64,000 bases of DNA, from positions 62,001 to 126,000 of the forward strand of contig NW_020167548.1 in assembly GCF_001641265.1 (NCBI RefSeq), read 5' to 3'. The translations under genes and the position numbers were made by a program. This DNA comes from Pseudogymnoascus destructans. Taxonomy: Eukaryota > Ascomycota > Leotiomycetes > Thelebolales > Thelebolaceae. A model generated the notes under the pieces. The model was not told where the DNA came from. It did no database searches and saw only the letters and a list, made by a program, of their open reading frames with translations. Of this stretch, positions 31,865 to 42,282 are shown piece after piece; positions within the stretch are counted from its first letter, which is position 1; every line of letters begins with the position of its first letter.

Positions 31865-33769
31865 TCAGCTCCTTCCACCACGTCCACCACCTCTGCCACC
31901 ACCTCCACGTCCCCGTCCAGCACCGCCACCGCGGCCCTGGCCACCACCACCACTTCCTGGTGCCTGTCCACCACCATTGGCATTCGCATGGCCACCGCCA
32001 ACCTGGCCCTGACCACCAGCACCTCTGCTGCGTCCCTCACCACCACCCCTTCCACCACCTCCTCTCGGCGGCTTCTCAAAGTTCGCAACGATATTCACGC
32101 CTCTCACGCCCTTAAGTCCCATCTTGCCCACCGTGCTCTTCGGAATCCCCGGCACCTCACCAGCAACCAGCGCATCGAATGCAAACTGGTTCCCCTCCGC
32201 CACGAGCCTCTCGAGGTCCCATCCGAGCTGTCTGACGTAGTTCTTGTAGTATCCCAACCAGGCCTGGTAGACCTTACCCTTGTTATCAAACGCCGCTGCT
32301 GGTTTTGCGATTTCGGCAGCGGGGGAAAGATCAGGCGCCGAGGTCTCGAATGTAATCTCCTTGAGCGTGTACTTGGGGAAGAATGACTCAGCCTCCGTGA
32401 CGATGAAGACGGCGCGGCCCTCGCGGCCGGCACGCGCGGTTCGGCCGAGACGGTGGATATAGGATTCCTTGTCGGCGGGGATGCCAGCCTGAAAGACGTT
32501 GGAGACGTTGGGGAAGTCCATGCCGCGGGCGACGACGTCGGTGGCGACCAGGATGGAGGATGAGGATTTGCGGAAAGCCTCGGTGACGTTGGTGCGCTTG
32601 GATTGGGAGAGACGGGAGTGAAGGACGGAGACCTCGGGGAGGTCCTTTAGGGAGGAGAGGATGGCGGCGTACCAGTCGGCGAGCGAGCCGGTGGGGGCGA
32701 AGATGATGACTTTGAAGTTCTCCTTCCCGGCAATAGCCATTTCGGAGCGTAGGGACGAGATGAGTGCGGGTGCGACGGCGGAGAATGTGGGCACGGTGAC
32801 CAGGAGTTGCGGAACACGCTCATGGGTGTTGACTTCGCCCTTGGGGATCGTGGATGTGAATTTGTACTCATTGTTGAGGACAAGATGGGCAAATTTCTGC
32901 ACATGCGGTGCGATGGTTGCGGAGAAGAGCATGCCCTGGCGCTGGGACATCTCCTTGTCTGGGAGGCACTTGATGATATCCTTCAGCGCGTTCATGAAAC
33001 CCATGTCGAGGAGGCGATCAGCCTCGTCAAGAACGAGAGTATCAAGATTCCTGAAAGAGTCGCGGATTCTCTGGTTGCTCAGGTGGTCGTATAATCGTCC
33101 AGGGGTGGCAATCAGAATATCGCATTTGCCGAGGATTTGCTTCTCTTCTCTGTCCTTGTTTGTACCGCCGATGGCAAATTGAACCTTGAATTGTGGGAGA
33201 CGCTGGAGTAAAGCCGATGCCTCCTTTGCAATCTGCATAGCCAGTTCCCTCGTCGGGGAGATGACAAGCAGCGAAATGCCACCTTGTTGTCTGCCCTTGT
33301 TGAGCATGGTTTGAATAGCGGGCAGGAGGAAAGCAATCGTCTTTCCCGTACCAGTCTTGGCTTGCGCAAGGACATCAGTTCGCTTCTGGAGGAGGTCATG
33401 TAATGTCGCTGCCTGCACCGGCATCATGTGGTCGAACTTGAGGTCTTCGGTGATAGTTTGGAGCAGGATAGGGTCGAGGAGGTTCTCTTTGCCTAGATCC
33501 GCGAATCTCGGCGTGTCAAGCGGAACAGGCTCGGCCAAAGGAGGAGTAGACACTCTCGGAATTGGTGATTGTTCTTGAGATCCTGGAGCAGCATTGTTGC
33601 GCCTTGGTCCAGTTGTGGTCATATCTCTCTTCGCTGCGTTATATGGCCCGCGCCTTTGGGAAGGTCGATCTCTGGATTCTTTCATCATTGCGGTGGTTGA
33701 AGTCTTTATGAGGAGTGGTAGTCGAAGTCGCGAGTTGGATGCGATAAGTTTGTTTACACTTGTTAACAT
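31865..33769 (-). CDS. MSS116: DEAD-box RNA helicase, MSS116 family (mitochondrial)
   Basis: 634 residues in one exon. The basic, Ser/Thr-rich N-terminus is a plausible mitochondrial presequence. Helicase motifs in order: Q-region with PVQAATLHDLL, motif I AKTGTGKT (about 137-144), Ia PTRELA, GG, TPGRL, II DEAD (about 248-251), III SAT (about 283-285), IV VIIFAPT, V ATDVVARGMD, VI HRLGRTARAG (about 439-448). The C-terminal extension ends in a long Arg-Gly-Gly-rich tail (about residues 575-634). MSS116 proteins unwind RNA and help splicing of group I/II introns and translation in mitochondria. The RGG tail region is GC-rich and low complexity on both strands. Confidence 0.9.
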   Translation of the reverse strand: MLTSVNKLIASNSRLRLPLLIKTSTTAMMKESRDRPSQRRGPYNAAKRDMTTTGPRRNNAAPGSQEQSPIPRVSTPPLAEPVPLDTPRFADLGKENLLDPILLQTITEDLKFDHMMPVQAATLHDLLQKRTDVLAQAKTGTGKTIAFLLPAIQTMLNKGRQQGGISLLVISPTRELAMQIAKEASALLQRLPQFKVQFAIGGTNKDREEKQILGKCDILIATPGRLYDHLSNQRIRDSFRNLDTLVLDEADRLLDMGFMNALKDIIKCLPDKEMSQRQGMLFSATIAPHVQKFAHLVLNNEYKFTSTIPKGEVNTHERVPQLLVTVPTFSAVAPALISSLRSEMAIAGKENFKVIIFAPTGSLADWYAAILSSLKDLPEVSVLHSRLSQSKRTNVTEAFRKSSSSILVATDVVARGMDFPNVSNVFQAGIPADKESYIHRLGRTARAGREGRAVFIVTEAESFFPKYTLKEITFETSAPDLSPAAEIAKPAAAFDNKGKVYQAWLGYYKNYVRQLGWDLERLVAEGNQFAFDALVAGEVPGIPKSTVGKMGLKGVRGVNIVANFEKPPRGGGGRGGGEGRSRGAGGQGQVGGGHANANGGGQAPGSGGGGQGRGGGAGRGRGGGGRGGGRGGRS

Positions 33770-34291
33770 AATGAGAGATAGTGGCGGCGGGAGGACGACT
33801 ATTTAGCCTCTCAGCTAACGGAACGAAAACTTTTTGGGATGTAGTATGTTTCTGCCGCATGCGCTAGACTAAAAATGATACCGCCTTTGCACCCCTTGTC
33901 CGCCACCCAATTGGTAGATCAGAAGCTAAATTATCAATTTCTAGGGGCCTTATTTAACAAATGAGTTACTCTCAACGGTCAATAGCAACAAAGTTTGGCT
34001 TATTGGTATATTTTGGCTGAATTATTCAGTCGAGTCTAAGTGATCTATTCCGTCTGCTTAGCCATAACTCATGACTCGTCTATAATATGATTCAATCAAT
34101 GGCTATTCGTGATTGACACGGCCGTCTACCCATTTTGAAACTCCATATTCTCCAGTTCGGCATTGGAAGGCGACAGTTGGTATTTACTCCTTGCCGTCCA
34201 ATGGGTTACAAAGAGCAACCCGGCTCCGCGTCGAGTTGCCTTCCAGTTCAAGCTACCCAAAGCTAATTCATTCTCATATCTGAAGAGCCTC
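33770..34291. other. intergenic, MSS116 promoter and PRP43 3' flank
   Basis: Two minus-strand genes in tandem. The half near 33780 would hold the MSS116 promoter. No other feature seen. Confidence 0.5.
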
Positions 34292-36642
34292 TCATCTCCC
34301 AGCCTTCATCGCCTGCTTCCTGCGGATCTTCTCAGTTGTACGCATGAGGGCAGTCTTAATCTCGCCCTTGGGGAAAGAATCGAGATCATAGTATGTTGGC
34401 GCAATGTCCTACAGAAGCAGTCAGTACACAGTCAAGATTCGGTTTGGATACAGGATAAACATACCAGAAGCCACTCAGGCCGAACACTCGTAACAGTTCG
34501 CACATAATTCTTAGTAGTAAGCACAAACTCGTTGTAGACAACCCACTCAGCCTCATGGCCAAGCACTGTGCTCGGATGCAGCATCACTGCCTGGTCATCC
34601 TTCACAGTCTTATACGTCTTTCCACTGCCCTCTCTCTTGGCAACCTGCATGAAGAAACCAGCCACCAGAGCTCTGCGGATGTTGATATAATAATCCTTGT
34701 TCTCAAATGGAGTGCTGATGAGGTCGAGGCCTGACTTCAGCATGATCCTCTCGAGTTGCTGGCGCACGTTGTCGGCAGACTGCAGAGCACGGAGGGAGAG
34801 GAAATGTTCATGACACCATTGCCTTTGGTCGGCTTGCGCAGCCGGGCCCTTGAAGGCGTGGTAAACGTTGAGGAGGGTGAGGTGGTCGCCATCTGGATGC
34901 GCGAACAGGGCCTTCATCTCGTCGGCGCGCTTGCGAGCCGATGCTGGGCGGACGAATACTTGCGGAACAGAGAGCAGGGCAGTAAGAGAGAGGATCTCGT
35001 TGGAGCAGTAGAATTCAGGGGAGGTGATAAGCATGACGGCAAGAGCAGGATCCAGGGGAAACTCCGAGGCAAGTTTTCCGAGCTCAGTGAGCTCTCCATC
35101 ATCATCCAAGCACGCAAGGTAATTGAGTTCCTCCAGAGCGCGCATGAGGGTCTCCGGAGCGGGAGGGTCCATCAAATCGAAATGCACCAGATCCTCAACG
35201 CCGAGCTTCTTGAGCTCCAGAACCGTATTAGCAAGGTTGGAGCGGAGAACCTCGGGGTACGTTTGCTCAATCAGCTCCTTCTTGAACGCAGCTTCTGTGT
35301 ACAGACGGAAGCACTTTCCTGGACGCGTACGACCAGCACGACCAGCACGCTGTTGTGCCGAGGCCTTGGAAATAGGAGACACAAGGAGAGACTCGACTCT
35401 GATTCTGGGGTTGTACACCTTTTGCTTGCTGAATCCAGGATCCACCACGTAGACGATACCGTCGATTGTCAGCGAAGTTTCGGCGATATTGGTTCCGACA
35501 ATGACCTTGCGTCCGGGCCTGCCACCAGGTCGTATAGGGGCAGGGGCAGGTTCGAAAATCTTTTGCTGCTGGGCAGGCGGCAAAGTACCATATAACGGGT
35601 AAACCTTCAGCGGACCGGCATCCGCCTCTCTCACCATCTCATCTGCTTCCAGGGAGATCTTTCTGCAAGCATCTTCGATCTCTTCCTCACCAGTCAGGAA
35701 GAGTAAGATATCTCCTTCGGGCTCGGTTGCGTGGATTTGAAGAACCGTTCGTAGCGCAGCCTCAACGTAATCGCGCTCTGGCTCAGGGGTATAAAAAATC
35801 TCGACAGGGTGAGTTCTTCCGGGAACAGCAAGCAGTGGGGCATTGTTGAAGTATTTCTGGAACTTCTGCGCATCAAGGGTCGCGGACATGATAACGATCT
35901 TCAAGTCCGGTCGTCTCACAGCAACCTCCTTCAACAATCCCATAAGAATATCAGTGGCAAGGGTCCTCTCGTGGGCTTCATCGAGAATGATGCAGCTGTA
36001 GCGCGAGAGGTTGTGGTCGTGCATGGCTTCTCTCAGAAGCATACCATCGGTCATGTATTTGAGAATCGTCTTTGAAGACGTAACGTCCTCGAAACGAATG
36101 CTGAAACCAACTTCTTGCCCAAGCTTCACATCCATCTCATTAGCGACACGCTGCGCGACGGACATGGCAGCCACACGACGAGGTTGCGTACACGCCACGA
36201 GCTTGTTCCTGAAATGTGGGAGGTCGTCGAAGAGCACAAACTGAGGAATCTGGGTCGTTTTACCGGAACCAGTCTCTCCTACGAAGACAAGAATTTGCGT
36301 CTTGTGGAACATGTCGAGAAACTCCTGCCTCTGCTTATGGACCGGGAGGTCACGGCGAGTCTTCAGGATGTTGAAGTATTGGTTTGAGAGCGGCTGATTG
36401 TTGAAAGGGTTGGCTGGGCCATCTTCGGCCTGGTGGGCTTGCGCAGCAGTCGTCTCATGTCTGGTGAAAGTTGACAATATGGAAGAATCGCCGTTGCCAT
36501 TTTGCCTCTGACCGTTCGAGTAACCCCCCTCCTCGTTGTTCTCGTACATGTGGGCGAGGTACGGGTTTTCCTTCGGGTCGAGATCGACCTTTGCTCTCTT
36601 TGCGCGCGACATTTCTTCACTCTCTGGACGACGGTCAGCCAT
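34292..36642 (-). CDS. PRP43: DEAH-box ATP-dependent RNA helicase PRP43
   Basis: Two exons: 36642-34465 and 34408-34292, giving 764 residues; the 56-bp intron lies before the last 38 codons. The open frame continues 5' of 36642, but MADRRPESEEMSRAKRAK is the natural N-terminus. Motifs: GETGSGKTTQ (I), TQPRRVAAMSVAQRVA (Ia), DEAHERT (II), SATLDAQKF (III), GTNIAETSLTIDG (V), QRAGRAGRTRPGKCFRLYTE (VI), followed by the winged-helix, ratchet and OB domains (TFENKDYYINIRRAL-type segment). PRP43 releases the intron-lariat spliceosome and acts in ribosome biogenesis. The short last exon supplies a Lys/Arg-rich C-terminus. Confidence 0.95.
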
Positions 36643-37223
36643 TGTGAAGTTGGTGTTATGGGGGGTATAAGAGTTCGTACTCTTCAAAAATAGTTCGGTT
36701 TCGGCGCAAGGCTGAGATATTTTGGCGCCTGGAAGAAAAAGTATAATCCACACGAATACACTAGTGAGTTTGTGGCTAGGCCCACCTTCCTTTATTTACA
36801 ATCATGTGATCAGGCTGGCCTGGGAATTGTCTACAAACGGGACCTGTGTCTCGGAATGTTTGTGGATTCTCGATTATCATATTTTTATATATAACACATT
36901 GGTACAAATAATATTCACAAAATGCCATATATCCCATTAATATTGGGATATATTACTACTGTATTTTTCTTGGGAATCTTTATCTGTGTTCGCCTAGGTT
37001 TGTCTACCTTGTCAAAAGTTCCCCCCACCATAGCAGCCTTTCGAGGGATTAAGTTACAGGAAACATACCCACGAAAGCCATGGGCCCAGAACAATCTTCA
37101 TAAAGACACATAGTTTGTCCTTTGCTTACTGTATATTTTAGGATTGCTGGTCAACTCGATAAGCCAGTTGCTACATATCTCGCGCATTTATAGCGTCCTT
37201 TCGTTGCCAATAGCTGAGCCCAA
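36643..37223. promoter_or_regulatory. divergent promoter region, PRP43 (-) / SKB1 (+)
   Basis: 581 bp between two start codons in opposite directions. It includes an AT-rich core around 36880-36960 with TATATATAAC-like sequence. No recognised factor site. Confidence 0.5.
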
Positions 37224-39881
37224 ATGGATCCCGAAACCTCACGACCACCAATGGTGGACGACTATATGCCAACGTTCTACGTTGGGCACCACGAAGCCGG
37301 GAGAGCTCTACCAATTTCGGAGAGAACCTTGCGTCAAGGACAGGATGTTGGGGTATGCAGCTGCTCTCTATGCGCCCATGTTGAACGATGCTGACATTCC
37401 CAGTATGATATGCTTACAAGTCCAATAACCACACCGCACTTTCACTCACGAGTTCTCTCCCTCCTATCAAACCAGCTCGAATTATCTAAGTCCGCCGACT
37501 CTTCTTTGAATGAGCTACCTCCACCGATACTGCCGCCCTTCAACTCGGCAGATACTCCATTGGGGCCTGGGGAGACGGTCAGCCAGCTGGTTGGCTACTG
37601 TAGCTCATGGATCGACTTGGGATCCCCGGATCCGTTGATCTCCAATATATCTAGACAAGTCCTGACTATGGAAGTTGCCTTTGCCTCTTTCTGCGGCATC
37701 ACCAACATCATTATACCCGGACCTCGCCAGTATAACAGCAGCGCAGCCACCACCGACGGATTGGCCCGATATGCTCGCGCCGTACATGAGGCCCTCGGCG
37801 TTGCCGGTTATGTTCATATGGCCATACATATCCCTATGTATCACCAGAAAGACAGCAACGCCGTCCCTCTTCTGGGTGACATGAAACCTTTCACTAGAGC
37901 CGAATATCTGTCAGATGATTCGGATGAAGATGATGAGCTATTCGACAGCTGGGATGCATGGAACGTCATTCGAAGTGTATGTAAATACAACTCAAGACTA
38001 TCCGTAGGTAAGAAACCAATGAAACGATTCAATACATCCGTCTCCTCGCTGTTTTAAACCATTCGCTGTGTATGAGCCTGTTGGCTCGGAAGTTTGGATT
38101 CATCTTTACGTTTTGCCTCAGAGGTGCTAATGCAAACACTTAGCACTCGCTATACCTCGTCAGCTTCCAACTGAAGCATTGCAATCTCGCTGGTACGCTG
38201 AGCCTTTGCGATTGCTCTCATTAAATGCTTCAACCTTCTTGAAGAATAAGGGCGGCCACCCAGTCCTTGGAAAGGGCCACCAATCCCTCATTTCTCGATA
38301 TATGCGCCTGAAGCATGCGCCGTGGCTGTTACTCTGCGATATTGGGCCAATCCCCGACGTTGAGCCCTACGAGCCATATCCTGTGGCGGACGGCTTGCCT
38401 TCCCCAAGTGTTATCACAGACGCATTGGGGGCACCCATGCCTGTGGTAGCCGACCTCAATTCTTTAATCAAGCGCGAAAGCCAGAATTCAAAGTCCAAAG
38501 CAAAGGATCAAACGGCTCACCTCATTTACCTCCGCTACCTCCAACGCAACCAGCCTCCCAGGTCAGTGATTGAACGTTTCGGGTCCGGGTACCAGGATTA
38601 TTTGCAGGCCCCGTTGCAGCCGCTGGCTGACAACCTCGAGTCTGTGACCTACGAAGTCTTCGAGAAAGATCCTATCAAGTACGACTGGTACGAGCGCGCC
38701 ATTGCGCTCGCGCTCACAGATTGGAAGGCCTTGAACAAACCCACCTCCTCCGCATCTGGCGCTGTGGTCCTCGCGGTAGCTGGCTCTGGCCGCGGACCAC
38801 TCGTCACAAGAGCACTGAGAGCATCTACCAAAACAGGCATTCCAATCGAGGCATGGGCGGTGGAGAAGAACCCAAATGCCTATGTGCTCCTCCAGCGCCA
38901 CAACGAGGAGGACTGGGACAACGCTGTGAATGTCGTCAAGTCGGATATGCGAGCCTGGAAGGGCCCGCTTCGTCGGTCAGGCACCACTACGGCTTCTGGG
39001 TCATCTGAAGCACAGCTGCCGACGTATGGAAAGGTCGACATCATCGTGTCGGAGCTTCTTGGGTCATTTGCCGATAACGAGTTGAGCCCCGAGTGCCTTG
39101 ATGGCGTGCAGCACGTTCTGGCTCCTGAGTTTGGGATTTCTATTCCGAGCAGCTATACTGCGCATCTCACGCCAGTTCTGGCTCCTCGTCTCCATGCCGA
39201 CATCTCCCACCGTGCTGTCAACGACGCAGATGCGACAGATACGCCGTATGTTGTCATGCTCCATGCGATTGACTTCTTGGCAACCTCTGTCCCTGACCAC
39301 CCTCGCATCCAGCAAGCGTGGGAGTTTGTGCATCCGCTTCCTGCGGTCACTCTTGAGTTGGCAGAGGCACGGAGACAGGGTGGTGTGAGCGGTGGTGGTG
39401 GCGGTAGTATGGCAGGTGGAGATGGTGCGAATGATCATAATGCGAGATATTCGAGATGTAAATTCGTATGCCTGAACAGGGGTATGGTACACGGCATCGC
39501 AGGATACTTCGAGACCGTGCTTTACGATGGGCGGAGGAAATCTGCAAATGGTGAGGAGGTGGGGGAGATTGTGGAGTTGAGCACAAGGCCGGATACCATT
39601 GATGCGAAGAGCAAAGATATGATCAGTTGGTTTCCGATATATTTCCCCTTGAAGGTATGTTTAATAGCGCTCGTTGCATTGGGAAGCTCTAACTGTGACA
39701 GAACCCGCTACACGTTCCAGATGACGCAGAGGTGGAGGTTAGCATCTGGAGGCAGACAGATGATAGGAAGGTGTGGTATGAGTGGATTGTGGAGGCTTTC
39801 ATTATGACCGGCCCCCGAAAGCGACTCAGAGTCGGTATCAGCGATGTAGGCAGCAGTCGCAAGCAAGGATGCTTGATGTAG
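37224..39881 (+). CDS. SKB1: protein arginine N-methyltransferase PRMT5 (Skb1/Hsl7 family)
   Basis: Four exons: 37224-37352, 37404-38007, 38144-39654 and 39702-39881, giving 807 residues. The N-terminal half is the TIM-barrel-like domain (FASFCGITNIIIPGPR, GYVHMAIHIPMY, WDAWNVIRSVC). The catalytic part has the PRMT5 motif YDWYERAIALAL, SAM-binding AVAGSGRGPL, and the double-E loop SELLGSFADNELSPECLDGVQ. The C-terminal beta-barrel ends near PDDAEVEVSIWRQTDDRKVWYEW in exon 4. It makes symmetric dimethyl-arginine on histones and Sm proteins. A Gly-rich insertion of about 25 residues (GGGGGSMAGG) sits in the barrel. Notably an SmF gene, whose complex is a PRMT5 substrate in other species, lies next door; this is probably coincidence. 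Confidence 0.95.
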
Positions 39882-40367
39882 ACAAGGGCCAATGCACGAA
39901 AATATCATGACAAATCACTCGTGCCAGTCAAAAGCCTGAGACTACCTACAGGTGAGGTTTGATACCAGCGATTTAAGCTCACATGTTTTCTTCTTTGCTC
40001 TGTCCGTGAATGACTATTATGGCAAATTTAGCCTTGAGTGATTGAAAGCCTTTATATTAATCACAGTCACTATAATCACTGCTTTTTAGCACAGTACTTA
40101 TCCAGACTTTTGGGCGGCAAAGTACAAATATGGCCAGTCAAGATTCATAATGCCTTTCCTTTTCCCTTGTTACATGAAAGCTCTATCTTGTGCTCAGTCG
40201 TAACGCCATACCCCGGCCTCAATTCACCACCTATGGTATCTGCCTTCCTGTATAGTTTTCACTCCTGCCAGAACCCCTAGCATGTACAGCATCCCACCCC
40301 AGGTGCTTCACTGCCTTCCCATGCATGTTCCGAAATCTGCGCCCAACATCCTCCGATATCCTCCCAC
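39882..40367. other. intergenic between convergent SKB1 and SmF genes
   Basis: Shared 3' region; no gene or repeat recognised. Confidence 0.6.
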
Positions 40368-40814
40368 TCAGCCCTCCATATTCGTGTCCCCCCCGTTCTC
40401 CTTGCCCGTCGGCGCTGCCTGGATCCATAGCACGTTATTGCACCTTATCAGCACCTGGCCGAGCGCGGCGGTCAGCTTCTGGTCGATAAACTCCTCGGTG
40501 TTGGTGAGTTGGATGTTCATGTAGCTGTCGATGGAGACGAGGATGCCTTTGTATTCGGTTTGTCCCCACTTGAGGCGTACTACTACTTCTTCGTTCACAC
40601 TGCTGATAGTTAGATATGCGCAAATACGGTTAGGGGATGGGGGGGGAGGATCGTCGTTCCGCGTGTTGTGCTTGGGGTGGTGCGGGTGGGCTGGGCTGAC
40701 GGCTTGGGGGGATACACACAGCGATTGTAGCATCGGTCGGGGGTTAACTGGCATAACCTGGGATATATTAGCATCGTCGAGGCTTTCGAGGAGGTGGAAG
40801 GCACTTACACTCAT
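40368..40814 (-). CDS. SMX3: small nuclear ribonucleoprotein SmF
   Basis: Three exons: 40814-40809 (two codons, ATGAGT), 40757-40720 and 40602-40368, giving 92 residues. Sm1 motif: EVVVRLKWGQTEYKGILVSIDSYMN; Sm2 motif: VLIRCNNVLWIQ. The N-terminus VNPRPMLQSL is characteristic of SmF rather than LSm6. SmF is one of seven proteins of the ring on U1, U2, U4 and U5 snRNAs. The middle intron is 117 bp and G-rich on the plus strand. The splices CT|C and AGT|GTT restore a continuous Sm fold. Confidence 0.95.
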   Translation of the reverse strand: MSVSAFHLLESLDDANISQVMPVNPRPMLQSLCVSPQAVSPAHPHHPKHNTRNDDPPPPSPNRICAYLTISSVNEEVVVRLKWGQTEYKGILVSIDSYMNIQLTNTEEFIDQKLTAALGQVLIRCNNVLWIQAAPTGKENGGDTNMEG

Positions 40815-41286
40815 TTTGGCGCTGTTGTGGGTATATTGGTCTGGGACGAGGGTCTTGGGCTTCGACGCGGCTGGAGCTTTATGTTGAACATTCTTGGCGG
40901 TTGTTACTTTTTGAGTGGGTGTGATTATGTAAGCGAGGCTGTCGAATGTTGGTGATGGCGCTTAATGAGGGGTAGATCGACTTTATTATATTTCTGAGTT
41001 TGGAGATTTATAGCAGACTACAATGTAGAATCTGGAGATTAGTTGGGGGTCTGATATAATGCAAAAATTGACTTTATATGAGAGATTTATATGAGAGGTT
41101 TATATGAGAGGTTTATATGAGAGGTTTATATGAGAGGTTTATATGAGAGGATTTTATTTGTTATATTTGAATCACATCGGCCTGTATAATATTTTGTATC
41201 CAAATTTAAATTATTTTACATGAATATCAATTTAAAAACAACATTGCGGAAAAGTTTGGTTTAATTGCAATTGCTACTACAGCCCA
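40815..41286. other. SmF promoter side with AT-rich DNA and a 13-bp tandem array
   Basis: Lies upstream of SmF and downstream of the DUF866 gene, both on the minus strand. Contains the array at 41073-41150. Very AT-rich from 41020 to 41280. Confidence 0.6.
41073..41150. repeat. 13-bp tandem repeat, six copies (TTTATATGAGAGG)
   Basis: 78 bp, exactly six copies of a 13-bp unit; the first copy ends GAGA instead of GAGG, the rest are identical. Located about 260 bp upstream of the SmF start. Confidence 0.92.
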
Positions 41287-41979
41287 TCAAGCCTTCTTGA
41301 TCTCCCACTTCAAATCCTTAATGCTAACCTCATCTCCTGCCTTCTCATCATACTCGTACCAATCTCCCTCCTCGAAGTTGATAGCCTCAAACTTGGTTCC
41401 CGAATCGATTCCCGTGGCCAGCCAATCTCCCTATAGCTATGTTAGAGTCGCGCATATACATATGTAAGATATAACACATACCTCAGGTTTGAAATCTATA
41501 AACTCAAGACCTCTGCAGTCAAAACCAATGACCTTCTGGGCCTTTGGAGGCGAGGACTGCTGATATGAAATTGGTGGTGCCATGATTGTCGCCGAAGACT
41601 CTCTCTGTTCAAAAGGATTAAATATGGCTACAACCTTGCTTTTCAGTGATAAATCTTACCTTGCACATTTTACACCTCCAGACGAAGTTGGCCTCGCCTC
41701 TGCTGCCGCTCATCTCGTTCATTTCCTAAATCCCTCGTTAACTGCTGTGGAGCCAAGGAGATAGACGTTCAGACATACAAATCGGCTCACGTTGACCCAG
41801 TTAGGGTGAACTTCCCTGCAGGATGTACATTGCACCTTAAACGTGTACCAGAAGGGATCCTCTGGAGTATCATCGGGGCGCAAATCGGTCACTCTGAGAG
41901 GTTGTAAGCATGTGAAATGTAGGAGCGGATGGGAATCGCGTTACCCGGAGAGATCAGCAGTCAGGGTAAGAGAAAGCAT
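41287..41979 (-). CDS. DUF866 / UPF0587 CXXC zinc-binding protein
   Basis: Five small exons: 41979-41945, 41893-41791, 41725-41660, 41604-41482 and 41430-41287, together 156 codons plus stop with all frames agreeing. The spliced protein reads MLSLTLTADLSGVTDLRPD..., then VQCTSCREVHPNWVN, SRGEANFVWRCKMCKRESSA, FDCRGLEFIDFKPEGDW and EEGDWYEYDEKAGDEV. The two CxxC pairs (CTSC and CKMC) bind zinc in the family (human C1orf123/CZIB). Function is poorly known; a link to zinc handling or redox has been proposed. The third-exon acceptor TTTAG with its branch TTAAC at 18 bp decides the frame there. No single open frame covers more than one exon, so simple ORF scans miss this gene. Confidence 0.92.
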
Positions 41980-42282
41980 GTCTTCAAAAATCAAGAGGTC
42001 TTCCGGAGGAGTTTAAACTGACTTGTGTTCGTATTATCGCGGAAACAACGCAGTTCCACCCAAATCGCTGTCCTGATATCCAGCTCATGATAAGTTAAAG
42101 CGGCGTCCCTCGCTTGGCGCGCTAAACGCAGAAGGTTGGCAATAACTGCTGGGCATAACGAAGGTCCTCGGAGCCTCTCAAAAAATATTCCCGACACGCT
42201 AATTGAGCCCCCCACGGCTATCGCGAACCCCCTACGAGCCGTTTATAGACCTTCACAGATACGACCGACCCGGCATGGTATA
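41980..42282. promoter_or_regulatory. divergent promoter region, DUF866 gene (-) / PPR protein (+)
   Basis: 303 bp between divergent starts. The PPR open frame extends into it (ATG at 42136), but the conserved-looking protein begins at 42283. Confidence 0.5.

Noticed and set aside
34756..35595. 279-codon open frame antisense to PRP43
   Set aside because: Same reason; it mirrors conserved helicase codons.
42136..42282. Earlier start codon for the PPR protein
   Set aside because: The added 49 residues lie in the divergent promoter and precede what looks like the real mitochondrial presequence.
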